Source of the DNA: a virus | Direction: 5' to 3' (one strand) | IMG/VR virus record: IMGVR_UViG_3300037247_000928 | Coordinates: 1-21,582 of that record | DNA length: 21,582 nt | The notes under the pieces: generated by a model | What the model saw: only the letters and a program-made list of their open reading frames with translations | Databases searched by the model: none | What the model was told of the DNA's origin: nothing | Part shown: in pieces, positions 1 through 6,575 of the stretch | How the letters are laid out: each line of letters opens with the position of its first letter | Position numbering within the stretch: position 1 is the first letter of the stretch | Made by a program: the position numbers and the translations under genes

Positions 1-291
1 CTTGTTCTGCTCCACCGCCGGCACCATGTACGGCCTTGCCGGCATCTTTGCCGTGCCCACCTCCAGGTAGCCGCCGTAGCCACTTTGCGTAAACAACCGC
101 CCGGTTAGTTTTGCCTTGTCAACGTCCGTGTCAATGCTGCGCTTGTTCGTACCCCTGCGCTCCGGGCTACCCTCCACCGCAGCAGTTTTAATTTCCTCCT
201 CTAGCGCCCCCTCCATGCCGTCGCCAATCGCTTGGCGCAACTTTGCATCAAACTGCCCGCGCCGCAAGTTTAGTTTCAGCTCCAGCTTCAT
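1..291 (-). CDS. HK97 gp10-like neck/tail-completion protein, 3' end cut by window edge
   Basis: I translated this by hand because the frame is open from an ATG at 291 to the left edge (97 residues, no stop). It begins MKLELKLNLRRGQFDAKLR and contains the family-typical C-terminal signature: a Tyr-Gly-Gly-Tyr-Leu-Glu-Val-Gly-Thr stretch followed by MPARPYMVPAVE. This matches the HK97 gp10 family pattern (aromatic, E-x-GT, then P-x-x-P-A), whose members sit between head closure and tail tube and help join or complete the tail. The start overlaps the stop of the head-closure gene by 4 nt (ATGA), which implies translational coupling. Position after the connector and closure genes supports the call. 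The C-terminus is not visible. Confidence 0.78.
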   Translation of the reverse strand, partial: MKLELKLNLRRGQFDAKLRQAIGDGMEGALEEEIKTAAVEGSPERRGTNKRSIDTDVDKAKLTGRLFTQSGYGGYLEVGTAKMPARPYMVPAVEQNK

Positions 292-611
292 AGCCTCACC
301 CGCTCCAATAGCACCTCCAGGTGGTGCCCCTGCCCACCCGCATCCTGCACCTGCAAAATGCCATACCGCTGGCCATCCTGCTCAATTTGGTCTTGTTCCG
401 TCAGTGCGCGGTTTTCCAGGTACAGCACAAAGCCGGCAATCTTGACCTCGGTCCCGACTTTTATTTCGCGCCCGCGCAAGTCAGCTTGCATCAAACAAGC
501 CACATTTGGTACCAGTACCTCCGTGTACGTGGCCCGCCCGTAGCCGCCTGCTGCCGCCTTCGTGCGTTCCACCACCGTGCAGGTTTGCGTCAACAACTCT
601 GCAAAGCTCAC
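288..611 (-). CDS. Head closure / head-tail joining protein
   Basis: A 107-residue protein starting at a GTG (611) with GAGGAGG about 10 nt upstream. It is all-beta in character. The fold-typical order is visible: a short N-terminal TCTVVERT strand, a middle VACLMQADLRGREIKVGTE segment, and a C-terminal QRYGILQVQDAGGQGHHLEVLLERV. That last segment resembles the 'Y-x-I-x-x-V-x-D-x-G-x-x-x-H-x-E-V-x-x-E' pattern of SPP1 gp16 / HK97 gp9-like head-tail joining proteins. These form the ring under the connector that closes the DNA-filled head. It lies 4 nt after the connector gene and overlaps the gp10-like gene, which is the usual neck-gene order. Family assignment is by pattern and neighbourhood, not by a search. 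Confidence 0.75.
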   Translation of the reverse strand: MSFAELLTQTCTVVERTKAAAGGYGRATYTEVLVPNVACLMQADLRGREIKVGTEVKIAGFVLYLENRALTEQDQIEQDGQRYGILQVQDAGGQGHHLEVLLERVRL

Positions 612-615
612 AATC

Positions 616-1008
616 TTAGCCCCTCCTCATGGCGTTCTTTTCCATTATTTCGTACCAGCTAAATACCGTGTGCGTCTGTTCGGCCACCTCAAAGGCCGGT
701 GCTTCCTCCGACAATGCCCGGTACAGCGCGGCCGTCTTTAGCAACGCTTCGGACATGCCCTTGGTATCGGTCTTGAAGTCGCCCAGGCCCTCCAACTTGT
801 GCAGCAATGCTGCGTTTACCGCCAGCGCCTCCAACAGTTCGGCAGCCGCAAGGTTCAGGTCACCGCCCACCGTATCAAAAGCCAGCACGGCAGTAATTTC
901 CTCATCTTGCCACAACTGGCGCACGGGGTTTGCTGTATCCGTATCCCGTATCTTTAGCCGCACCTTATCCTTGTCGGTTGGTAGCGTTGGGTTGTATGTG
1001 AAACTCAT
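616..1008 (-). CDS. Head-tail connector (adaptor) protein, gp6/gp15-like
   Basis: A 130-residue, largely helical protein. The N-terminus DKDKVRLKIRDTDTANP followed by LWQDEEITAVL is typical of phage gp6-like/SPP1 gp15-like connectors ('D-x-V-R-x-x-I-G-D-T-D ... L-x-D-E-E-I'). A helix then follows with AAAELLEALA and a lysine-rich turn. Twelve copies of such proteins form the adaptor ring on the portal. The ATG at 1008 has GGGAGG 7 nt upstream and overlaps the end of the upstream 767-residue gene by 4 nt. It is followed after 4 nt by the head-closure gene. Confidence 0.78.
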   Translation of the reverse strand: MSFTYNPTLPTDKDKVRLKIRDTDTANPVRQLWQDEEITAVLAFDTVGGDLNLAAAELLEALAVNAALLHKLEGLGDFKTDTKGMSEALLKTAALYRALSEEAPAFEVAEQTHTVFSWYEIMEKNAMRRG

Positions 1009-3308
1009 TCCATTGCCTCCCTATGCGGTATTGGCAAACCTGCCGCCCGGCGCAAATCCTCGCGCACGTGCCCACGGTAGAAAATCCTGTGCTGCGGCGC
1101 ACTCAGCGTGATTACCAGCGGTACTGTCTGTTCCAAAGCCCCAGCTTTGCTAATCAAATGCGTAGGCGAGCCAAGTTGTATAGCCAGTGGCGTGGCTTGC
1201 TGTAGGGTAACGGGGCCGCCCACGATGGCGTGAACCGGGGCGCTGAGCGCGGCGGCTAGCGGCGTAGCCTGCTGCAAGGTTACTGCGCCGGGTTGCACCG
1301 CATGCGTAGGTGCACCCAACTGCACGGGCAGCGGTGCCGCCGCCAGCACGACCAGCCCTGGTATTGCTGCATGCGTAGGGCTAACAAGTGAAATGGCTAG
1401 GGGCGTGCCCTGTGTAAGAGTTATCTCACTGCTGATAGCATGGGTGGGCGCGCCCAGGTTTACGGCTAGAGGCGTAGCCTGGGTCAACGTAACTGGCCCA
1501 GCAGTTACCGCGTGCGTGGGCGCGCCCAAGGTTATGGCCAGCGGTGTACCTTGTGTCAGTTGGCCGGCGGTTAAGATTGCGTGAATAGGTGAACCAAGAA
1601 CAACTGCCAAAGGGGTACCCTGCGTCAATGTAACAGGGCCGGCAGTTACGGTGTGCAATGGCGAACTGAGAGTTATAGGAAGCGCGGTGGCCGCCAAAGT
1701 TACCGGCCCTGGTGAAATGGTGTGTACAGGTGAACCTATACTGATACCAAATAGGGAAGTCTGCGTCAGTGTAATAGCCGTACTTATTTCATGCGTAGGA
1801 GAACTGATGGTAATAGCGAGAGGCGTAGCCTGTGTGAGCGTTACTGCGCCCGGCTGTATTGCATGCGTAGGTGCGGCCAGCGCAATGGCAAGCGCAGCGG
1901 TTTGCGTCAGCGTGACGGCCCCGGCGACAATAGCATGCACAGGAGCGCCAAGGCTAATTCCGAACAAATTACCCTGTGTTGCGGTTTGGAGGGTGGTTAG
2001 CGTAACGCCGCTGTAGACCCCGGCCACCTGCTGCTTGTGAACGTCCAGGATGACGCTGCCCGGATCAGTAGGTAAAAGAACAAGAGGAAGGTGAGGAACA
2101 AAGCTGGAGCGGCGCTTGTTCTCCTCGGCGGGGTCGCCCACCGCCGCTAACTCCATCGTCACCGCCCAGATGGTACGCTGCTGCCCGGCGGGAGTTCCAG
2201 TTACATCGTCCACGCTAGCGTCAAGGTCAACCGTATGGGCAGCGTTACTCAGATTGGCAAGGGTACTAAGTAAGAACGGGTCTTCATCGCCATCATAATT
2301 ACTGTCATAGCGGAAATCATACGCATCCGTCGTTTGTCCTGCCGGCTGGTCGGAATTATCTACCTGGACACGAAATTTGGCGAGGCGCGCACCGGCGTTC
2401 TTATCAAAGCCCCAATAAGCCCCCATCCAAACGTCGCCCGTTACGGTCGGCGTTATAGAGGCTGTTTGGAGTTCAGTAGCGTAATCGGTAGCCGAGAGAT
2501 TTTCATCCGCCTCGGTATAGGCGAAGGCGTGCCGGTCAAACTTGTTCAGGTTGAGCGCGAAGATGGTCGAGTGCAGACGGATAGGCGAGCCGGATTGGGC
2601 GGTAGATTTCTCCTTAAAGGTATTCGACGCCGCGCCCAACGTAAAGACCCGCGCCATACCATGCAGAATCCCGGAAGAATCGGCCTCTTGCAGACCTACA
2701 TCCGCCTGTGGCAGTGAAGAAGTTGCCTCGCCTGAACGGTCAAGAACCTGAAGTACCCGGTCGGTATCGACAACCGGATCATACTGCGCTGTCACCAGCA
2801 CCAGCCAGTCGTCGCTGGCCGTTCCAGGCGTGAACGTGATGGATGCGCCATCCGTCGGCGTCCCGCTTAGCGTATCATCCGTACTCCGTTCATTAAAGAA
2901 CCAGTCAGTATCCTCAGTTACATCGTCGCTTAGGTTGATGGCCAGCATCGCAACCTGGTCAACCCCCACGGTTTCGTCTGGATTGGATGCGTGGAATTGT
3001 AGTTTAATAGCTTCGCCGGAGACCGCTGTCCAGACGGTCAGGAAGGTATAAGTGCGGCGAACGCCTGCCCCGACTTGTTCCCGGTTTGATTCGGATTCCG
3101 CAAAGTCGGTCGAACCATGAAGAACTTTAAGATACGCTTGACGGTTGCCGAGGCTATTGGCTAACTGAGCGGTTATATAGAGGAGGTACTTTTTACCCAC
3201 CGTGAAGTTGCCAGAGGCTATGTTGGCCCCAGTTACATCCACGTAAGATATACTACTGGTGGTCTGGTTGGTGTTTTGCTCAGTGAAGGCGTGGGCAATC
3301 TCGGCCAT
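1005..3308 (-). CDS. Virion fibre-like protein: three beta-sandwich modules plus 13 short Pro-x-His repeats
   Basis: A 767-residue protein of unknown function, probably on the virion surface. Residues 1-128, 130-255 and 256-390 look like three related beta-rich modules; each has a Tyr/Trp-Leu-x-x-x-x-x-A/W core strand and a closing LAINLSDD-, FALNLNKF- or VTMELA-type strand. A linker follows (about 390-440). Then come thirteen 23-24-residue repeats (about 443-743) of the form LTQATPLAI-x-LGAPTHAI-xx-G-x-VT, and a charged tail with LRRAAGLPIPHREAME. There is no signal peptide or membrane segment. The ATG at 3308 has AAGG 9 nt upstream. It lies between the beta-helix gene and the connector gene, so a role as a head fibre or decoration is inferred. 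The N-terminal modules resemble domains I recall from environmental phage structural proteins, but no named family can be assigned. Confidence 0.7.
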   Translation of the reverse strand: MAEIAHAFTEQNTNQTTSSISYVDVTGANIASGNFTVGKKYLLYITAQLANSLGNRQAYLKVLHGSTDFAESESNREQVGAGVRRTYTFLTVWTAVSGEAIKLQFHASNPDETVGVDQVAMLAINLSDDVTEDTDWFFNERSTDDTLSGTPTDGASITFTPGTASDDWLVLVTAQYDPVVDTDRVLQVLDRSGEATSSLPQADVGLQEADSSGILHGMARVFTLGAASNTFKEKSTAQSGSPIRLHSTIFALNLNKFDRHAFAYTEADENLSATDYATELQTASITPTVTGDVWMGAYWGFDKNAGARLAKFRVQVDNSDQPAGQTTDAYDFRYDSNYDGDEDPFLLSTLANLSNAAHTVDLDASVDDVTGTPAGQQRTIWAVTMELAAVGDPAEENKRRSSFVPHLPLVLLPTDPGSVILDVHKQQVAGVYSGVTLTTLQTATQGNLFGISLGAPVHAIVAGAVTLTQTAALAIALAAPTHAIQPGAVTLTQATPLAITISSPTHEISTAITLTQTSLFGISIGSPVHTISPGPVTLAATALPITLSSPLHTVTAGPVTLTQGTPLAVVLGSPIHAILTAGQLTQGTPLAITLGAPTHAVTAGPVTLTQATPLAVNLGAPTHAISSEITLTQGTPLAISLVSPTHAAIPGLVVLAAAPLPVQLGAPTHAVQPGAVTLQQATPLAAALSAPVHAIVGGPVTLQQATPLAIQLGSPTHLISKAGALEQTVPLVITLSAPQHRIFYRGHVREDLRRAAGLPIPHREAME
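1080..1982 (-). repeat. Thirteen in-frame 69-72 bp coding repeats
   Basis: The 3' third of the 767-residue gene is a tandem array of 13 units, each 23 or 24 codons. The DNA copies are diverged, but motifs such as GCATGCGTAGG (plus strand) recur at several copies, which fits duplication followed by drift. In protein terms every unit keeps Pro-x-His (APVH, APTH, SPTH, SPVH, SPLH, SPIH, APQH). Two short beta-strand-like segments lie between the units. The array is in frame throughout, which argues for selection on the protein. Confidence 0.85.
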
Positions 3309-3330
3309 CGGTTAAACCTTCGCTATTTTT

Positions 3331-4992
3331 CTATGCTCCTGAGATCATCTTCGCGCGGGTAAAGGTGCCGCTCACCAGGCTCAGGGCCGCCTTGGCGATC
3401 TTCACGTCCGCGTCGCTGTAAACGCCCAGCTCCGAGCCCGTGGTTATGTTTTGGTTTCGCAGCGCCATGTAGAACAGCATCAGCGCCGACGCGATGGTCG
3501 GGGTGGCGGCGGGGATGCCCTGCGAGAGCTCGGGGATCGTGTCCACCGTTAGCCCGTCCACGACCTCGGCGTTCACGTCAGCCTTGGCCTGGGTGGCGAG
3601 CTGCTCGGCCTGGGCCTGTACCAGCTGGCTCACCAGCGCCAGGGGCGCGGTCGTCAGCCAGAGCTTCAGGTCGGCCGGCACCTTGCCGCTCGACAGCACG
3701 TCGGGCGCGGCGCCCAGCCACTCCTTCAGGTCGGCGTGGACCATCCCGTCCGCCTCGGTGGCGATCAGGTTAGCCGGGGTCGCCAGCACCTTGCCGGCGG
3801 CGTCCGTGCCGGCCTCGGCCGCTATCGTACTCCTCGACAGGGCGGCATCCTCGGTGAGATCGGTGGTGGTACCGTTGTCGGTGATGGTCATGTTGCCGCG
3901 CGCGGCTACCGTCAGGCTGGTGCAGGTGGCGCCTATGATGAGCTGGCCGTCGCTCTCGTAGCTCACGGTGTCAAGGGCGGTTCCGCTATTAAGCTGCATC
4001 CCTCCTGAGTAGTGCCGGATGTTGAGGTTGGTAACACCCGCCCCCGGAAAGGTGAGCTCTGGCGTATTGTTTCCCGCGACCGCGCTGTGGCATCCAGCGA
4101 AAATTATGTTCGTTGACGCACGGAGGGTACTGTTACCCGTCAACGCGCAACCATAGGCAAAGCACTCCAGGGCCAACAACCCCGTCAGTTCGCAATCGTG
4201 CATGTGGATTCGGTCTGCTCCGCCCTGGGTGCCGGTCACGGAGAGAGAAATGAACGTCGAGTTATCCACGTCCTGGGAACCCAGATTGACCTGGTTATTT
4301 CCCCCAATGCCGACAAACTCGTAGTCCTCCATCAGGGCGACGAGCGTAATGTTAGAGTCGTTAACAAGGTAGATGCGGTCGAGGCTCATGCTATCGGCCA
4401 GGGTCTTGGCTGCGCCGATGGTGGAAACGGGGTTGCCCACGGTGCCGTCAACGCCGTTTGCGGTATTGGTGTTGCCGGCGGCGTCGTCCAGGTAGACGCC
4501 AAGGCCACGCGGCCCCAGGTAGGCGGGGTAGAACCCCTCGTTGCCGTCGAACACGGTTTCGGCATTGTCGGCGGCAGGCGCAGAACCACTAATGGCGGTC
4601 ATGTTCGCTCCAACTTCTCCAGCAGCACTTACGCCAAGCCTTCTCCCGTTGGTGACGGGCATGAGGGCGGCGCGGTTCTCGATACTAAACGAGGCCACCA
4701 CGTAGCCCACAGCAGAGATGCCGCCTATGGTGCCAACCGATATAACCACTTGGTATTCTTGTCCTATGCCGAAACCGTTGGCGGCGGTGGCAGCGATTCG
4801 ACAGTTGTGCAGTCCGGTTAGCCCATCGAAATCTAGGGTCAGGACTTCAGCCACGGTTATTTGCGTGATGGAATTGTCCTCATATACCTCCACCACGCCG
4901 CCAACTAGGGTGACGGGCAAGCCGGTGTTATCAACCGTGGTAAACTTGAAATCGAAAGTTGCCTCTAAAGCAAAGTCGCCTAAGTAGTTCAT
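3331..4992 (-). CDS. Beta-helix fibre-like phage structural protein
   Basis: A 553-residue protein. The N-terminal part (1-110) is a beta-rich attachment-type module (MNYLGDFALEATFDFKFTT ... YQVVISVG ... ASFSIENRAALMP) of a kind found at the start of many phage fibre-like proteins. Residues about 155-380 look like a right-handed parallel beta-helix: VDGTVGNPVSTIGAAKTLAD is the usual entry (a 'GT-x-x-NP-x-x-T-x-x-x-A' segment), followed by regularly spaced short strands with G, N, D and C turns. The C-terminal 90 residues (DVNAEVVDGLTVDTIPELSQ onward) are helical and end in TFTRAKMISGA. This tail region is also common in phage proteins of this type. Beta-helices in phages often bind or cleave polysaccharide, but no catalytic residues could be identified. 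The start overlaps the upstream stop (ATGA), with GAGGG upstream. The 3' portion is richer in G/C than the rest. Confidence 0.72.
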   Translation of the reverse strand: MNYLGDFALEATFDFKFTTVDNTGLPVTLVGGVVEVYEDNSITQITVAEVLTLDFDGLTGLHNCRIAATAANGFGIGQEYQVVISVGTIGGISAVGYVVASFSIENRAALMPVTNGRRLGVSAAGEVGANMTAISGSAPAADNAETVFDGNEGFYPAYLGPRGLGVYLDDAAGNTNTANGVDGTVGNPVSTIGAAKTLADSMSLDRIYLVNDSNITLVALMEDYEFVGIGGNNQVNLGSQDVDNSTFISLSVTGTQGGADRIHMHDCELTGLLALECFAYGCALTGNSTLRASTNIIFAGCHSAVAGNNTPELTFPGAGVTNLNIRHYSGGMQLNSGTALDTVSYESDGQLIIGATCTSLTVAARGNMTITDNGTTTDLTEDAALSRSTIAAEAGTDAAGKVLATPANLIATEADGMVHADLKEWLGAAPDVLSSGKVPADLKLWLTTAPLALVSQLVQAQAEQLATQAKADVNAEVVDGLTVDTIPELSQGIPAATPTIASALMLFYMALRNQNITTGSELGVYSDADVKIAKAALSLVSGTFTRAKMISGA

Positions 4993-5702
4993 TGTGCCCT
5001 CACTGCGTGATGTCTTACCTGCGCCAGTCCCGCGCCCTGCCCGACTACCCCCGTCTTCGTCACCGTAATCCTCGGCACCTGGGTATTGGCCATGCCAGGA
5101 TTGCCGCCGTTGTAGCGCACCCGAAACTCCACGTAATCCCCGTCAACAAAGTCAGCCGAAACCAGCAACAGGCCCCAGACCAGCTCGGTAAAGTTGTTCG
5201 CCGTCAGTTGAAAGTTTGCCAGCTCCGCGTCGGATACCATCTGCTCGCCGGCGACAAAGGAGCCCGGCCCATCAGTGAGGCCGTCCGTTCCCCGGTTGGT
5301 TGTAGCCGCGCCGTCGGTCAGAGCGCTACCGGCGTCCATCTGAACGCGGTCGGTTGCGCCTGTGGGAATTATCCATGATCCCCCGCCATTTAAACGGTAT
5401 TGGAGCTCGTAGTCGTCAATGGTGTTTCCGTCAATATCCCCAGCGCCCACCTCATCCATCAAAAGACGAAGTTGGATTTGGGAATCTGAATCTACGTTGC
5501 GGCCAGTTACGTTTACGTCCTCGTTGGCAACCGGGCTTGACCCCGCCTCGGTGCCATCCTCGTAGAAGCGGAAGTGCGTTATGTCCGGGGCAAACTCGTC
5601 GTGGCCGAACAGCGCCCAGGGGCCAGAGTATAGATAGCTTTCCCGTACCAGGACTACGCCTGTCTCGATGTCGAGTACGACCTTAGTGGTGACGCGCTTC
5701 AA
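4989..5702 (-). CDS. Uncharacterised phage structural protein (beta-rich)
   Basis: About 237 residues if it starts at the TTG at 5702, which has AAGAGG 7 nt upstream and gives MKRVTTKVVLDIETGVVL. An ATG at 5738 would add 12 residues and overlap the upstream gene by 56 nt. An ATG at 5777 is also open but has no good ribosome site. The 'T-T-K-V-V-x-D-I-E-T-G-x-V-L ... YSGPWALF' opening is common in phage virion-associated proteins of unknown role. The rest is beta-rich: ITHFRFYEDGTEAG, a YELQYRLNGGGSW strand, and a C-terminal VEFRVRYNGGNP strand of a jelly-roll or fibronectin-like fold. It overlaps the next gene by 4 nt. It is likely co-expressed with the fibre-like proteins; its function is unknown. 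Confidence 0.66.
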   Translation of the reverse strand: MKRVTTKVVLDIETGVVLVRESYLYSGPWALFGHDEFAPDITHFRFYEDGTEAGSSPVANEDVNVTGRNVDSDSQIQLRLLMDEVGAGDIDGNTIDDYELQYRLNGGGSWIIPTGATDRVQMDAGSALTDGAATTNRGTDGLTDGPGSFVAGEQMVSDAELANFQLTANNFTELVWGLLLVSADFVDGDYVEFRVRYNGGNPGMANTQVPRITVTKTGVVGQGAGLAQVRHHAVRAQ

Positions 5703-5982
5703 TTTTCGCCCTCTTTTTAATTGCCCAATAGTCCTCATCCCGGATTGTCCGCCCAAACAATACAGCCTTGGGGCCAACGTACATCTTCATGTAGTCCCAA
5801 TAGCCGTCAAGGTCGCACCCATTCCAACCGCCAAGGTCGGGGTTCCAGTAGTAAGCGTCCTTCCCACACTGGGTCTTTCCATTATTGTTGACGGCCTGTA
5901 CGTTGTTTTGCGGGGCATGGAAGGGGTCACCATCCTCACTGCTGAAAGTTGACCCATCGCCGTAGTAGATTGTCCAGGCCAT
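5683..5982 (-). CDS. Uncharacterised small phage protein (MAWTIYYGDGSTF type)
   Basis: A 99-residue protein starting MAWTIYYGDGSTFSSEDGDP. It is rich in Tyr, Trp, Asp and Gly in the first 70 residues and basic at the end (KKRAKIEARHH). The opening and the VLFGRTI segment are ones I recognise from phage genes in the same position, which carry no known function. GAGGG lies 5 nt before the ATG. It overlaps the following gene by about 20 nt (or 56 nt, depending on the start). A GC-rich hairpin (6012-6032) separates it from the preceding gene. It could be a chaperone or minor component for the fibre-like proteins, but that is only inferred from position. Confidence 0.65.
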   Translation of the reverse strand: MAWTIYYGDGSTFSSEDGDPFHAPQNNVQAVNNNGKTQCGKDAYYWNPDLGGWNGCDLDGYWDYMKMYVGPKAVLFGRTIRDEDYWAIKKRAKIEARHH

Positions 5983-6011
5983 CGTTGCCCTCTGCCCAGC
6001 ACTAGCGGTTA

Positions 6012-6032
6012 GGGCCGGCTATGGGCCGGCCC
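6012..6032 (-). terminator. GC-rich hairpin after the 147-residue structural gene (no U-tract)
   Basis: A perfect 8-bp inverted repeat, GGGCCGGC / GCCGGCCC, with a 5-nt loop (arms 6012-6019 and 6025-6032). It begins about 10 nt after the stop codon on the minus strand. No run of T follows, so a classical intrinsic terminator is doubtful. An mRNA 3'-end stabiliser or processing site is equally possible. Confidence 0.45.
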
Positions 6033-6042
6033 CACCCGGCCG

Positions 6043-6486
6043 TTACGTCAGTTGCAGGATGCCCTCGGCGTTCCACGCAATGTCCACATTGCCGCCGTTG
6101 GTTACAAGCGGCAGCCCCGTCAGCGTGTCCAGGTACGCAATTACCACGCTGGTGGTATCCACGCCCGTATTCTTGAAGACGATTACCGCCGCAATGGTGC
6201 CAAAGTCCGCGCCGGTGTACGCCAAATCGTCGGCATTGTACTCGGCCCGGTTGTTGGGGTCGTCCTCTACGATGGTTTTGGTGGCCAGCGATTTACGCGC
6301 ATAGCCGGCACCGCTCAGCTCGGCGTCAACAATGTCGCTAGCACCGCTCTCATCGATGAAATCATGGTCGGCGTCAGGCGTGTACGGGGTGCTGGCAATA
6401 AGCAAGACCTGGATGTCATCGACCACTAGGTCGATGGTGCCATCCATAATCTGCTTTTTCGCAAGGTTGTAAAATACATCGGCCAT
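6043..6486 (-). CDS. Phage structural protein of unknown role
   Basis: 147 residues from the ATG at 6486, which has GGGAGG about 9 nt upstream. The frame stays open to 6552, but that extension would be translated through the 6517-6548 hairpin and has no ribosome site, so I reject it. The protein reads MADVFYNLAKKQIMDGTIDL, then VLLIASTPYTPDADHDFIDE, GAGYARKSLATKTI, NRAEYNADDLAYTG and a C-terminal NGGNVDIAWNAEGILQLT. This pattern (LL-x-x-S-x-Y-x-P-x-x-D, GYAR-x-x-L, and a closing W-N-x-x-G-I-L-x-L) is shared by a widespread group of phage structural proteins encoded near head and neck genes, with no experimental function I know of. Hairpins flank the gene on both sides, so its level may be set independently of its neighbours. 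Confidence 0.72.
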   Translation of the reverse strand: MADVFYNLAKKQIMDGTIDLVVDDIQVLLIASTPYTPDADHDFIDESGASDIVDAELSGAGYARKSLATKTIVEDDPNNRAEYNADDLAYTGADFGTIAAVIVFKNTGVDTTSVVIAYLDTLTGLPLVTNGGNVDIAWNAEGILQLT

Positions 6487-6516
6487 TTCGTTTTGCCTCC
6501 CTCTGTCTAGTACAGT

Positions 6517-6548
6517 GCCGGGGGCAGCTTGTAGCGCCGGCCCCCGGC
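6517..6548 (-). terminator. GC-rich hairpin after the major capsid gene (no U-tract)
   Basis: A perfect 9-bp inverted repeat, GCCGGGGGC / GCCCCCGGC, with a 14-nt loop (arms 6517-6525 and 6540-6548). It starts 27 nt downstream of the capsid stop on the minus strand. No T-run follows it. It may end or attenuate the capsid transcript, or protect the 3' end of the highly expressed capsid message. Confidence 0.5.
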
Positions 6549-6575
6549 CCATACTTATTGCGGGGCTGCTCCCTT

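Noticed and set aside
1080-1982. Regular 69-72 bp repeats considered as a CRISPR array.
   Set aside because: The units are in frame, vary in sequence as protein repeats do, and have no constant repeat with unique spacers.
4255-4275. TTATCCACG resembling a DnaA box.
   Set aside because: A single near-match inside a structural gene, far from the replication gene, with no cluster.
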